Below, piece after piece: positions 17,176 through 25,740 of a stretch of 52,757 nucleotides of DNA (the first letter of the stretch is position 1; the number at the start of each line of letters is the position of its first letter). Under the pieces are notes generated by a model. The model did no database searches. It saw only the letters and a list, made by a program, of their open reading frames with translations, and was not told the DNA's origin. The position numbers and the translations under genes are program-made. Source of the stretch: Vibrio thalassae (GTDB taxonomy: Bacteria; Pseudomonadota; Gammaproteobacteria; Enterobacterales; Vibrionaceae); assembly GCF_900089835.1 (NCBI RefSeq), contig NZ_OANU01000030.1, positions 1 through 52,757 on the forward strand, given 5' to 3'.

Positions 17176-17946
17176 CTAGTTAGCTTCGAACTCTTCGTGG
17201 TCTTGCTTTTTGATCACTTTATGACCATCTTCAGCAACACCTCGTTTCCAATAGCTACTAATATAGATATCTTGCCTCGGGATCTCTTTATCATTACGGA
17301 AATAACGACGCAGCGCTCTCATTTCATCAAATTCACAAGCACACCAAACAAAAGGGACACCAGCAAGCCACTCTAAGTCCTCGGAGGTTTTAGATAGTGA
17401 CTCAGTGGTCCAAATCACCCTAATTCCCTTTGGAGCTTCCAACGTTTGTTCATCAGCATTATCTTCGATCTGTATTACTGCATACCCTTTTGCATCGCGT
17501 GGTAGCAGTTTCAGCTTAACCGCTAACGCAGGTAATGAGGTCATATCTGCATTGAAGAAAAACCAATCTTTCGTGGGATCAACTTCTTGAACAGTTCCAG
17601 GTCCCATGATGGAGATCATGTCTCCCACTGTGGCCGAACTGGCCCAGCGCGCACCAAACCCACACAACTTGTCTTCGGTAATATGAGTGACAAAGTCGAC
17701 GTCCATTTGCCCTAACTGAATGTCAAGATTGCGGATAGTATAAGTCCGCATCTTAGGGCGATTCTCTGCTGAGAGACCGGTTATATCAGTGCCACCATGC
17801 TCATTGAACAACAACTTTATGTATCCACCAACACTATCTGCTGGGAAGGTTTTAAGATCTTTAGAATTGAAAGAGATACGAAGCATATTCGGCGAAAGTT
17901 GATTCACATGAGTGACTTTGAGCGTCTTCGGACTTGGCTTGTTCAT
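17176..17946 (-). CDS. Siderophore-interacting protein (ViuB family, ferric-siderophore reductase)
   Basis: The 256-aa protein has an FAD-binding ferredoxin-reductase-like domain (MRTYTIRN, the RxYTxR flavin motif near 80; GFGARWASSATVGDMISIMGPG) and the SIP C-terminal domain ending SSYWKRG. Such cytoplasmic enzymes release iron from ferric siderophores. I choose ATG 17946 over ATG 17976, because a Fur-box-like sequence covers 17956-17974 and would fall inside the longer version; AAGAGCAAG precedes the chosen start. No siderophore synthesis or receptor gene is adjacent, so it may serve imported siderophores encoded elsewhere. Confidence 0.88.
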   Translation of the reverse strand: MNKPSPKTLKVTHVNQLSPNMLRISFNSKDLKTFPADSVGGYIKLLFNEHGGTDITGLSAENRPKMRTYTIRNLDIQLGQMDVDFVTHITEDKLCGFGARWASSATVGDMISIMGPGTVQEVDPTKDWFFFNADMTSLPALAVKLKLLPRDAKGYAVIQIEDNADEQTLEAPKGIRVIWTTESLSKTSEDLEWLAGVPFVWCACEFDEMRALRRYFRNDKEIPRQDIYISSYWKRGVAEDGHKVIKKQDHEEFEAN

Positions 17947-17955
17947 GATCTTGCT

Positions 17956-17974
17956 CTTAATGATTATTGTTTTC
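17956..17974 (-). promoter_or_regulatory. Putative Fur box
   Basis: GAAAACAATAATCATTAAG matches the 19-bp Fur consensus in 14 positions, including the whole central ATAATCATTA. It ends 10 bases upstream of the siderophore-interacting protein start. Confidence 0.7.
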
Positions 17975-18190
17975 ATTTAAGTCTATCACAACCAATGCAA
18001 TTGTTATCTCTTATTTTCACTGCTTTACGTTTCGTTGCTCGCTTTATCGCCAAAATTCTGCTTAACAATAATCTACTGATCTCGCATTAACATCATTTCA
18101 TATTTAATTCCATAATTACTGCTCGTTATTTGACCAGCTTCAAATTTGCACCTATGTTTGATAAGCCGCTCACGGCATAGGAGGTAAAAC

Positions 18191-18412
18191 ATGAAGAAAA
18201 TGAGCAAAGCATATCGTATGCAAATCATCAGACAAGTCGCTGAAAAAAAGCGTCGAGATCAATTCGATGATCCCATGGCGGTGTACATCAATCATCTATT
18301 AGATGAAGGGCCTAAATCGGATAATGTCGTTGAATATAAACAAGAATTCAGTGGAAACTATTTTGATGAGAATATAGGGGGTTGGATCAGTAAAACTTGG
18401 CAAGCTAAATAA
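18191..18412 (+). CDS. Small hypothetical protein (73 aa)
   Basis: A near-perfect AGGAGGT precedes ATG 18191 by 6 bases, which supports translation. The protein is hydrophilic, with a basic N-terminal helix (MSKAYRMQIIRQVAEKKRRDQF) written here in its first 22 residues as pieces MSKAYRMQ and IRQVAEKKRRDQ, an acidic middle and an aromatic tail (GGWISKTWQ). No TM segment, no Cys, no domain recognised. A basic front and acidic middle could suit a nucleic-acid or protein adaptor, but that is a guess. Confidence 0.65.
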   Translation: MKKMSKAYRMQIIRQVAEKKRRDQFDDPMAVYINHLLDEGPKSDNVVEYKQEFSGNYFDENIGGWISKTWQAK

Positions 18413-18523
18413 CATTACGTTTTTAACATTGCATGATTAATACAATCAAAACTTGGGACTGAGCTGACATGCTCATATTGAGGCGCCAATGTATATCGGT
18501 GCCCCCAGACTAGCGTGATTTAT

Positions 18524-18907
18524 TTAGCGTTTTACCGCTATAACTTCAATTTCTACTTTTGCGTCCATAGGAAGGCGCGCCACTTCTACACACGATCTGG
18601 CAGGAAACGGCGCATTGTGTGCGTTAAAAAACGCTTCGTATGCGGCATTAACCAAAGCAAAATCGTTCAAATCTTTAACAAACACTGTCGTTTTGACAAT
18701 ATTGTTCGCTTCTAAACCCGCTTCTCTGACGATCGCCAGCGCATTTGTGAGTGATTGTGTCGCTTGTTGTGCGACATCTTCAACCATGGCTTTGGTTTTA
18801 GGATCAATGGGTAACTGACCCGATGTAATCACTATATCGCCAAAACTCACACCTTGAACATAAGGGCCAATGGCCGCTGGGGCATTCGTCGTTGCTATCG
18901 CTGTCAT
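18524..18907 (-). CDS. ridA: RidA family enamine/imine deaminase
   Basis: The 127-aa product from ATG 18907, preceded by AGGAG, carries the RidA hallmarks GPYVQGV, TSGQLPIDP, the KTTVFVKDLNDFA segment and PARSCVEVARLPMDAKVEIE with the catalytic Arg (PARS). RidA hydrolyses 2-aminoacrylate and related reactive enamines released by PLP enzymes. It lies 82 bases downstream of tnaB on the same strand; tryptophanase forms aminoacrylate at its active site, so co-expression makes sense. Some longer upstream frame to 19000 exists but lacks a ribosome binding site. Confidence 0.9.
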   Translation of the reverse strand: MTAIATTNAPAAIGPYVQGVSFGDIVITSGQLPIDPKTKAMVEDVAQQATQSLTNALAIVREAGLEANNIVKTTVFVKDLNDFALVNAAYEAFFNAHNAPFPARSCVEVARLPMDAKVEIEVIAVKR

Positions 18908-18989
18908 CGTGTTCTCCTGTTGACTTTGTGGGTTAAGGTTAGCTTGCGATAGACGCCACAAGCTAACAAATAAATGCTGGTTTTTTATG

Positions 18990-20207
18990 TTAGCCAACAA
19001 ATGTCGGTAGCATGCCCATCATAGAAAGAATGTGGAATACCGCGGTTAGGACACCAAAGGTGATCACTAAACTGATCATCATTTTACCACCTGGCACTTT
19101 AAACCCTTCGCAGCCAGCATGTACTTCACGAGTTCTCTTGGCTAATAAGGCTGGAATAATACACGCCCATACCGTTGCTGCCGCACCTGCATAACCAATG
19201 GCAATAACGAAGCCAAATGGGAACAGTAAAGACATCACTAATGGTGGTAAAAACGTCACCAACCATGTTTTTGTGCGTCCTTGTTTGGTGTCTTCAAACT
19301 TGAAGAAGTCTGCTAGGAAGTCAAATACACCAAGCCCTACGCCGATAAAGGAAGACAAGATAGCCGCCATCGAAAAGGTGTTGATCGCACTCGCTACTTT
19401 GTCAGACTCAATGACTGAGCCTAGAGCTTTAAGTAATGCATCAACATTACCGCCCTGTGCTATAACTGGACCAAAGTCTGATCTTGGAAGGTTGCCAAAA
19501 ATACTGAACAACCAAAGGAAGTACAGGCTAAGTGCAATCACTGTGCCGCCTAAGATTGCGTATTTTGCTTTCGTTTCTTCGCCGTAATAGGCTCGCATTG
19601 AAGAAACGGAGTGATGGTAGCCAAACGACGTAAGAGCAACAGGTAGCATCGCCATCGCATAAGGCGCATACGCATTTTCTTTACTGATGGTGTCGAACAG
19701 CACCGCCATATTAACTTTAACGGCTAAACCTGACACACCAAATACAAAGCTCAGAATCATAAATGCAATGAGTACAACGGAAATACGGTCTACTGCACGT
19801 GTTGAATGCCAAACAAACGCAGAAAATATTAGTACAAAAAGGACGGATGCGATTTTGGCATTAAGACCAAGTACATCCTGTAATATAAGTCCTGAAGAGG
19901 TAATGTAAGCGTATAGTAAAATACCACCTACGAAATAAACGGTGATGTTATTGATAAAATTTATCTTATCGCCAAGTAGATCCTTAGTTACGGTATCAAA
20001 AGACACTTTTAAGTCGTAGTGCTTAAATGCTTCTAATAGCATCCAGCCAGAAATTGTCATGACGACCATCGTAATTGCGATTGCTAACATCGACCAGACT
20101 GTCCATGCTCCTGCACCCGCGCTTGGTAGGCCTAACATACCTGCACCTACGCAAACACTGGCAATAATACAGGCACCACCTATTAGGGACTGATTCTTTT
20201 TCATCAT
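18990..20207 (-). CDS. tnaB: Tryptophan-specific permease (HAAAP family)
   Basis: The 405-aa protein has about 11 TM helices and the family start QSLIGGACIIASVCVGAGMLGLP, seen here as GGACIIASVCVGAGML at residues 10-25. The FGYHHSVSSMRAYYGE segment is typical of Mtr/TnaB/TyrP carriers, which import aromatic amino acids with protons. Position after tnaA identifies tryptophan as the likely substrate. It is separated from tnaA by a terminator (20290-20315), so expression may be lower than tnaA. Confidence 0.92.
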   Translation of the reverse strand: MMKKNQSLIGGACIIASVCVGAGMLGLPSAGAGAWTVWSMLAIAITMVVMTISGWMLLEAFKHYDLKVSFDTVTKDLLGDKINFINNITVYFVGGILLYAYITSSGLILQDVLGLNAKIASVLFVLIFSAFVWHSTRAVDRISVVLIAFMILSFVFGVSGLAVKVNMAVLFDTISKENAYAPYAMAMLPVALTSFGYHHSVSSMRAYYGEETKAKYAILGGTVIALSLYFLWLFSIFGNLPRSDFGPVIAQGGNVDALLKALGSVIESDKVASAINTFSMAAILSSFIGVGLGVFDFLADFFKFEDTKQGRTKTWLVTFLPPLVMSLLFPFGFVIAIGYAGAAATVWACIIPALLAKRTREVHAGCEGFKVPGGKMMISLVITFGVLTAVFHILSMMGMLPTFVG

Positions 20208-20289
20208 TCTGTTCTCGTAAAATTCACGTTATTGGATTAGGGAGACTCCCCTATTTCTCTGCTTTTATTTTTTGTATTGCTAGAGAAAA

Positions 20290-20315
20290 AGAGCGCAGCC
20301 AAATGACTGCGCTCT
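20290..20315 (-). terminator. Terminator between tnaA and tnaB
   Basis: On the minus strand AGAGCGCAG and CTGCGCTCT pair around TCATTTGG and are followed by TTTTCTC. It would reduce read-through from tnaA into tnaB. Confidence 0.85.
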
Positions 20316-20322
20316 GAAGTGA

Positions 20323-21783
20323 TTATGCTTCTTCGAGCACTTTCGCTTCTGGTTGATTTATTGCTGGCTCAACTTCTTTTAGTCGAGCTGTGAAGTGACG
20401 TAGAACCTCAGGCTCATAAGTAAAGTCTAATCCTTTAACTTTGTGAGCGTTCTCTTTCACTTTCTCAAATGCTTCAATGACATAATCCATATGCGTTTGA
20501 GTATACGTTGCACGTGGAATCGTTAAACGTAGCAGCTCAGCAGGACATGGATGCTGTTTACCGGTAGCAGGATCGCGACCCAATAGTAGAGAACCGATTT
20601 CTACCGCACGAATACCTGCAACTTTATATAGCTCACAAGCTAGTGCGTGTGCTGGGAACTGGTCTGCTGGAATATGTGGAAGCAGTTTACCTGCATCAAC
20701 AAACGCTGCGTGACCACCAGCTTGCTGACAAACCACACCAATAGCTTCTAGACCATCAACTAAGTATTGAATTTGGTTAATACGGTACTCTAACCAGTCT
20801 TGACGCATACCGTCATATAGACCTACTGCTAGACGTTCCATTGCGCCGCCTTCTAGACCACCATAAGTTGGGAAGCCTTCTTGAACAACGCAAAGAGTAC
20901 GACAGTCAGTGTACACATCCATGAAAGATTCATCTTTGAAGCACAATAAACCACCCATTTGAACCATCGCGTCTTTCTTCGCTGACATCGCTAGGCCGTC
21001 AGCATACTTGTACGATTCGCGAGTAATCTCTTCAATCGTCCAATCTTGGTATCCAGGTTCACGTTGTTGAATAAAGTAGGCGTTTTCCGCATAACGTGCT
21101 GAGTCCATGATAACTGGAATGTCATACTTCTGAGCAATCTCATACACCGCTTTCAAGTTAGCGATAGAAACTGGCTGACCACCTGCAGAGTTACACGTAA
21201 TCGTACTCACGATGTAAGGAACGTTTACTGGGCCTGCTTCAATGATGGCTTCTTCTAATTTTTCTAGATCAAAGTTACCTTTAAAGTCTGCATTAACCGC
21301 AGTGTCAAACGCATCTTTTGTATAAACGTTTTTAGCAACACAGCAGTTAACTTGAGTGTGACCTTGAGTTGTATCGAAGAAATAGTTAGACAGCGCGACC
21401 ATCTTAGTACGATCTAAGCCTTTTTCTTTTTCACGCTTTTTAATTAGTACTGGGATGTAAATCTGCTCTGCACCACGACCTTGGTGAGTTGGGATCGTTA
21501 ACTCATAACCGAAGATATCTTTAACCGCATTCGCTAATGCGTAGTAGCTGCGGCTACCGCTGTATGCTTCGTCACCACGTAGCATTGCTGCTTGCATGTC
21601 TTGAGTGATAGAGCCAGTGCCACTGTCAGTAAGCAAATCAATAAATACATCTTCACTGTCAAGTAGGAATGGGTTCATACCCGCTTTAATAATTGCTTCT
21701 TCACGGTATTCACGAGTGGTACGTTTTACTGGCTCAACAACGCGAATACGGAACGGTTCTGGTAGATGTTTGAAGTTTTCCAT
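20323..21783 (-). CDS. tnaA: Tryptophanase
   Basis: TnaA splits L-tryptophan into indole, pyruvate and ammonia with PLP. The 486-aa protein has the substrate region SGSRSYYAL, the PLP-binding [14 protein letters not shown] with Lys270 at the same number as the E. coli lysine, and the [14 protein letters not shown] segment. It is about 15 aa longer than E. coli TnaA (471), at the C-terminus. AGGT lies 9 bases before the ATG. Expression should be induced by tryptophan through the tnaC leader 236 bases upstream and by catabolite control. Indole is also a signal molecule in Vibrio. Confidence 0.97.
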   Translation of the reverse strand: MENFKHLPEPFRIRVVEPVKRTTREYREEAIIKAGMNPFLLDSEDVFIDLLTDSGTGSITQDMQAAMLRGDEAYSGSRSYYALANAVKDIFGYELTIPTHQGRGAEQIYIPVLIKKREKEKGLDRTKMVALSNYFFDTTQGHTQVNCCVAKNVYTKDAFDTAVNADFKGNFDLEKLEEAIIEAGPVNVPYIVSTITCNSAGGQPVSIANLKAVYEIAQKYDIPVIMDSARYAENAYFIQQREPGYQDWTIEEITRESYKYADGLAMSAKKDAMVQMGGLLCFKDESFMDVYTDCRTLCVVQEGFPTYGGLEGGAMERLAVGLYDGMRQDWLEYRINQIQYLVDGLEAIGVVCQQAGGHAAFVDAGKLLPHIPADQFPAHALACELYKVAGIRAVEIGSLLLGRDPATGKQHPCPAELLRLTIPRATYTQTHMDYVIEAFEKVKENAHKVKGLDFTYEPEVLRHFTARLKEVEPAINQPEAKVLEEA

Positions 21784-22019
21784 TTTATTTTACCTAATAT
21801 ATTTAATTCTTATCTAAATATTTAATTAATGAAAATCAAGATAAGAAATATAATTAAAGAGAACCCTATCCAGAATATATATCCAGATACGATTTAATTT
21901 TGTTTCTATATTTAAACCATGTACTTATACAAACCTAGTTCGCATCGACCTCGTCTTAGGTTCTGCGACTGGTTCTTATAGTACGTAGCCATGCGCACTG
22001 GACAGTGCGAGAGACAGGG
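21784..22019 (-). promoter_or_regulatory. tnaC-tnaA spacer, presumed Rho-dependent attenuation region
   Basis: This 236-base gene-free transcript segment starts with C-rich sequence after the tnaC stop (ACCCTGTCTCTCGCACTGTCC), here given as ACCCTGTCTCTCGCACTG, then becomes AU-rich before tnaA. E. coli has a boxA/rut region of similar length in this place. A small hairpin GCACTGTCCAGTGC occurs near 21990-22005. Confidence 0.6.
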
Positions 22020-22094
22020 TTATCTCGAAGGAAAGAAGAAAGCGATTTTGTAATCTAGAGTAATCCAGATACTGGTGATGTTGAACTTTTCCAT
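22020..22094 (-). CDS. tnaC: Tryptophanase leader peptide TnaC (24 aa)
   Basis: ATG 22094, with AGGT upstream, encodes 24 residues beginning MEKFN and ending AFFFPSR. Trp10, Asp14 and Pro22 have the same 4- and 8-residue spacing as the essential Trp12, Asp16 and Pro24 of E. coli TnaC, and the tail AFFFP closely resembles that of Proteus vulgaris TnaC as I recall it. In E. coli, tryptophan bound in the ribosome stalls release at the TnaC stop codon and blocks Rho from terminating before tnaA. Here two residues (Ser-Arg) follow the Pro, so stalling would occur in the P-site at Pro before the stop. The Rho-target region is presumably 21784-22019. Confidence 0.88.
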   Translation of the reverse strand: MEKFNITSIWITLDYKIAFFFPSR

Positions 22095-22204
22095 TTGTTT
22101 ACCTACTTTAGATGTTCAATACCTTGCTGCGTAAGGTATATTCCAAATTAACTAAGTTAATTATCTATTATTAACTGTATCTGTCATCAATATAGAATAT
22201 AATT

Positions 22205-22220
22205 TGAGAAGTCGCTAACA
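22205..22220 (-). promoter_or_regulatory. Candidate CRP site of the tna operon
   Basis: On the minus strand TGTTA-GCGACT-TCTCA matches TGTGAn6TCACA in 8 of 10 positions and is flanked by T and A/T runs. TTGATG about 22 bases downstream could be the -35, which would place the site near -60, the class I position known for E. coli tna. Confidence 0.45.
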
Positions 22221-22344
22221 AAAAAGTTGATTATTCAGGGATGACGTCTGTTTAATAAAGATTATTTTTGACGGCGATCAACACAGCGTACTAGTAAATA
22301 AAGACACTACGATTAAGAAAAACATAATAGCGCTATAAAAGCAG

Positions 22345-23536
22345 TTATGGTTTTTCCATAAATTCGATAACTCTCACCATCATTGGTTCAAAGTAAGGGT
22401 TCCAACTTAATCTTGCGCTGATGGTATCTTCAGGGAACACCCCCCATGCGGTATAAGACAACGTTGGCATCTTTGCACAATCAACCATGTAGACCTCTCC
22501 TTCCTGAGAACCTCCACACTGTCTCATCCACCCTTTTCGACCACCCTTTTCGACCATACAATAGATTGTCGTCTCGAAATAAAACTGAAATATGTGAACC
22601 ACTTTGAATGTTAGCGTCTGGCAGTTTCATAGTGAAGCGTACAAAACGTGGGTCGGAGTAATTTTGCTCGCCAAACCATACAAGGGCGCTATCCTCGTTA
22701 AGAAATCTTGTGTTGAACAAGTTGTAAATGACATTAGCGTCTATCAACTCATCAGTCTCCGTTACTAACAACAATACCGGAAGCTGTAAAGGTTTATCCT
22801 TGAGGGCATTTTGAACATCAACTGCGGTTTGGTGGTACAATGCCGCGCCATGCATGGCAAGAGAATCATAGCGAGTGAAATTCTGTTCCTTTTCTACGTT
22901 CACCCAGTCGACAAAATGACTCGCAATGCTGGCCATTGACACCAAGGGATCTTTTGGCGCAAATGCAGGTGAAAACAAAACGAGTCCCTGAATCGCTTTC
23001 GGATGCGCCAAAGCATATTCCGTCACTAAATTGGTCCCAGTCGAAAATCCGCCAAGCCAAATTTTATCAACATCATCTCGTAGTAAGTTTACTTGGTGTT
23101 CCACTGCCAAGCGCCAATCTTCATTAGTGGGATTCATCAAATCTGCTGGCCTTGAGCCGTGACCAGGCAACAACATGACGTGCACTAAATAGCCGTGTTT
23201 GGCTAAATACGGCGCGATGTCCACGAAGGAATAAGGGGAGTCTCCCAAACCGTGAACAAAAAGAATGCCCTCGCCATTTGGCTGGTCAGGTACGATTCTA
23301 TAAGGACTAACCACATCCATTTCAACTTGATAACCTGCACCATGAAACACTCGCGTGTCATCTAACCACGCACGAGTTTCAGCAATATATTGATCAAAAC
23401 TGGATTGAGTATAAGGCGCTATAGAACCCGAACTGGTATACATTTCGGGCTCTTCTTGGATAATTTGATTACTGCAACCACCCATTACGAGTGCAACAAT
23501 GAACACAATAACGCTTATTACTTTGTGATATCGCAC
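22345..23536 (-). pseudogene. Alpha/beta-hydrolase lipoprotein, frameshifted by 13-bp tandem duplication
   Basis: The reading frame from 23536 encodes a lipoprotein (lipobox VMGGC, Cys21) with an alpha/beta-hydrolase fold: LFVHGLGDSPYSF oxyanion region, nucleophile elbow GFSTG, ETDELID acid and SGSHIS histidine. Near 22554 the frame leaves the family: a 13-bp duplication (period 13 over 22528-22556) shifts it, so the product ends at 22481 with 351 aa and about 30 foreign residues. Removing one copy restores YGRKGWMRQCGG and a normal C-terminus WNPYFEPMMVRVIEFMEKP to the stop at 22345 (about 392 aa). The triad precedes the break, so partial function is possible, but the final strand/helix is lost. 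It could be a carboxylesterase or lysophospholipase. Confidence 0.82.
22528..22556. repeat. 13-bp tandem duplication
   Basis: CCACCCTTTTCGA occurs twice head to tail (22528-22540 and 22541-22553) and the period continues for three more bases. It is the cause of the frameshift in the hydrolase gene; 13 is not a multiple of three. Confidence 0.9.
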
Positions 23537-23574
23537 TGCACCGTCCTTGTGATTGGCAAATATATGAGCTTAGA

Positions 23575-23946
23575 TTAGTTGCTCGATGATTGGTGGTCTC
23601 TAAAATAACTTTCTGCGTCCATCACCTTGCCATCTGGAAGCGCACATTCGTTCGCATCTTTCATATAAACGCCGCCTGACGTTTCACAAAATCTTGCCGC
23701 TTCATTTGGCATCGCTTTGTGATTCTCTCTGTAGTAGTCCCACGCATTTACCGACTCGCCCGATTTCAGTAAGCACATACCGGTCTGAAGATCATACGCA
23801 CCGTGCTGTTCACAATAAACAGCGGCAGGATTCGCCATACCAATAGGTTGCTGCTCTTCTGTCTTTTGAGTGTTTGAACACCCAGCTAGCGCCATAGTCG
23901 AAACGGCAACAAGCCCAGCAAAGTATTTTAAACTATTCTTTTTCAT
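23575..23946 (-). CDS. DUF333 lipoprotein with two DUF333 repeats
   Basis: The 123-aa protein has a lipoprotein signal (ALAGC, Cys23, then Ser at +2, outer-membrane sorting). The mature part is two copies of the DUF333 unit: NPAAVYCEQHGAYDL...CLLKSGESVNAWDYYRENH and NEAARFCETSGGVYM...CALPDGKVMDAESYFRDH (each shown in part). Each unit has two Cys that may form a disulfide. DUF333 proteins have been called hemolysin-like, without good functional evidence. It lies 38 bases upstream of the broken hydrolase gene on the same strand and may have formed an operon with it. Confidence 0.85.
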   Translation of the reverse strand: MKKNSLKYFAGLVAVSTMALAGCSNTQKTEEQQPIGMANPAAVYCEQHGAYDLQTGMCLLKSGESVNAWDYYRENHKAMPNEAARFCETSGGVYMKDANECALPDGKVMDAESYFRDHQSSSN

Positions 23947-24074
23947 GTTCTTTCCTCATTACTTACTTTAGATAAAGTTAGATTAATCTAGTCAAACTTC
24001 AACCTTTCCCGCACATCGTATTGGTAAACTTAGTTCCAGTATTTTCAACGAATATTTGAAACTGTATTAATTGC

Positions 24075-24329
24075 CTAAGGTTTTTTAACTATTTTGAGTT
24101 TGCGTATCCTTGATAAGTATTCGTCAAATAGAAGCATCAGTATGAGTATTGCTGACGGAGCAAAACAGCGCGTTGCTCTGGCGACTAAAGCAAGTTCCCA
24201 TGTTAATGAAACTAAGATCACCAATGCATCCCATGTCATTGTGCTATACACAAAAACCGTGATGGTGACGACCGCCACATAGCATTGCCGATGATAATCA
24301 TCTGCGACCACTACCATCATGATAATCAA
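24075..24329 (-). pseudogene. Possible membrane-protein fragment, 5' end lost to the IS200-type insertion
   Basis: A minus-strand frame encodes a hydrophobic stretch (VAVVTITVFVYS, DALVILVSLTWELALV, SAILILMLLFDEYLSRIRKLK) compatible with two or three TM helices and a basic tail, ending at 24075. The upstream part runs straight into the IS200 right end (hairpin at 24333-24352), and no start with a ribosome binding site is seen. I do not recognise a family. It may be the 3' remnant of a small membrane protein cut by the insertion, or chance. Confidence 0.3.
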
Positions 24330-24930
24330 AACTACCGGTGAAACCGGTAGTATGATGAAAGCCCCTAGAAGGGGCTATGTTTTATAAGCCCGAGAGTCGC
24401 AACTGCTCTTGGCGTTTTTCTTCCGACTCCTGATTACGTATGTATTCACGAATCATCTGTTCATCGAGTCCTACTGTGCTAACACAGTAACCTCTTGCCC
24501 AGAATTTTCTCCCAGTAAAGTTACGTTTTACCTGCATATAGTCGCGGAAAATTCTTATTGCTGATTTTCCTTTCAAAAAGCCAACAGTATTGGCCACGCT
24601 ATACTTTGGTGGAATCATCAAGAGCATATGGATGTGATCTTTCATCGCATAACCCTCAACCAATACTACCCCTTGCTGTCTACATAACTCTCTTAAGATT
24701 TTTCCGATATCTCTACGCAATGAACCATAAATCGCTTTCTTTCGATATTTTGGAACAATCACAACGTGATATTTGCAATAATGTTTAACGTGAGCTTGGC
24801 TCTGCCAGTCTCTCATATGACCTCCTTTGAACTTGCCGGTTCTATAAAGGAGGTCATTTTCCCATCGATGCACGCTGTTACGGCAGAGCCTTTTCGAGTC
24901 ACACCGCCAGAGGCGGTGGTTTACCAAGTT
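24325..24930 (-). mobile_element. IS200/IS605-family insertion sequence (TnpA only)
   Basis: About 600 bp with a single Y1 transposase gene. Sub-terminal hairpins are present at both ends: CACCGCC-AGA-GGCGGTG (24902-24918) at the left end relative to the transposase, and CTACCGG-TGAAA-CCGGTAG (24333-24352, loop inexact) at the right end. A terminator AGCCCCTTCTAGGGGCT follows the gene. No target duplication is expected for this family. The size resembles IS1004 of V. cholerae, but exact ends cannot be fixed by eye. Confidence 0.8.
24382..24816 (-). CDS. tnpA: IS200-type Y1 transposase
   Basis: The 144-aa product starts at ATG 24816 with AAAGGAGGT just upstream; longer frames lack this. It has the HUH metal motif in DHIHMLLMIPP (His-x-His) and the nucleophile tyrosine in EQMIREYIRNQE, both diagnostic for single-strand peel-and-paste transposases of IS200/IS605. 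Length is usual (about 140-155 aa), so it appears active. Confidence 0.93.
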   Translation of the reverse strand: MRDWQSQAHVKHYCKYHVVIVPKYRKKAIYGSLRRDIGKILRELCRQQGVVLVEGYAMKDHIHMLLMIPPKYSVANTVGFLKGKSAIRIFRDYMQVKRNFTGRKFWARGYCVSTVGLDEQMIREYIRNQESEEKRQEQLRLSGL

Positions 24931-24999
24931 TCAATTAAACTTATCTTTACTTAATTTTACATATGCACATCTGGCGTAAAACAAAGACTTGAGGAATAA

Positions 25000-25566
25000 T
25001 TGAGCAACAAAACCACAACAAAAATATGGAATAACATGCTCAGCAACAATCTTAGTAAACCCACGGTTCTATTTCATTGGTTAACTGCCATCTTCTTTAT
25101 TGTCACTCTCATTATTGGGCTCTATCTCAGTGATATGGCAAACAGTCCTGACAAGAATGAGTTGAGGAATCTGCATAAATCCCTCGGCGTTTTAGTGATG
25201 ATTGCCGCATCAATCCGATTAGTATGGCGGCTAAAAGAAGGGATGATCAACGCCGTTAACTCACTGCCGGCTTGGCAAGCGAACTCGGCGCATTTTGTGC
25301 ACTGGTTCTTATTAGTAGCGACAATCATGATGCCTCTTTCTGGCATCACTATGAGTATTGGTGGAGGGCGTTCCGTCGAACTCTTTGGCCTTGTTGTTAT
25401 TTCAGCACGCGACAAAATCGAATGGCTACAACAAGTGAGCTCCACGGTTCACTTCTCTTCAGTAAACATCGTTATTGCTATTCTCGTTTTGCATGTTGTC
25501 GCCGCTATTAAGCATCAATTCGTCGATAAGGATGGCACTTTATCTCGTATGTTAGGTAAAAGCTAA
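25000..25566 (+). CDS. Cytochrome b561 family protein
   Basis: The 188-aa protein has four TM helices and the histidines expected for two b hemes: LFHWLTA (His26), NLHKSLG (His59), FVHWFLL (His100) and LHVVAAIKHQF near the end. These inner-membrane proteins pass electrons from quinol. Translation most likely begins at TTG 25000, behind GAGGA at 24991-24995; ATG 25036 lacks a ribosome binding site but would give 176 aa. It ends in a strong terminator. The IS200 copy lies about 70 bp upstream and may have altered its promoter. Confidence 0.88.
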   Translation: MSNKTTTKIWNNMLSNNLSKPTVLFHWLTAIFFIVTLIIGLYLSDMANSPDKNELRNLHKSLGVLVMIAASIRLVWRLKEGMINAVNSLPAWQANSAHFVHWFLLVATIMMPLSGITMSIGGGRSVELFGLVVISARDKIEWLQQVSSTVHFSSVNIVIAILVLHVVAAIKHQFVDKDGTLSRMLGKS

Positions 25567-25579
25567 AAACATATTTTTC

Positions 25580-25615
25580 AATGATGAAAGAGCACTCTGA
25601 TGCTCTTTCATCATT
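25580..25615 (+). terminator. Terminator after cytochrome b561 gene
   Basis: AATGATGAAAGAGCA pairs perfectly with TGCTCTTTCATCATT around CTCTGA (15-bp stem). Confidence 0.85.
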
Positions 25616-25740
25616 ATTACGCCGTCAAAGCCTAGCTCGATAATATTCGATAGTGAGAAGGTAAAGGGGAGTATGTTACTTGTTTATCACCCCAATTCCT
25701 TGAAAATTCATGAGTAAATTATTAATAGAGGTTCCTACTC

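Noticed and set aside
17797..18090. Plus-strand 97-aa frame across the start of the siderophore-interacting protein gene
   Set aside because: It covers the Fur box and the promoter region of a well-supported gene; no ribosome binding site.
18415..18523. Hairpin GGCGCC...GGTGCC near 18481-18502 as terminator for the 73-aa gene or ridA
   Set aside because: Only six pairs with a 10-base loop and no T-run on either side.
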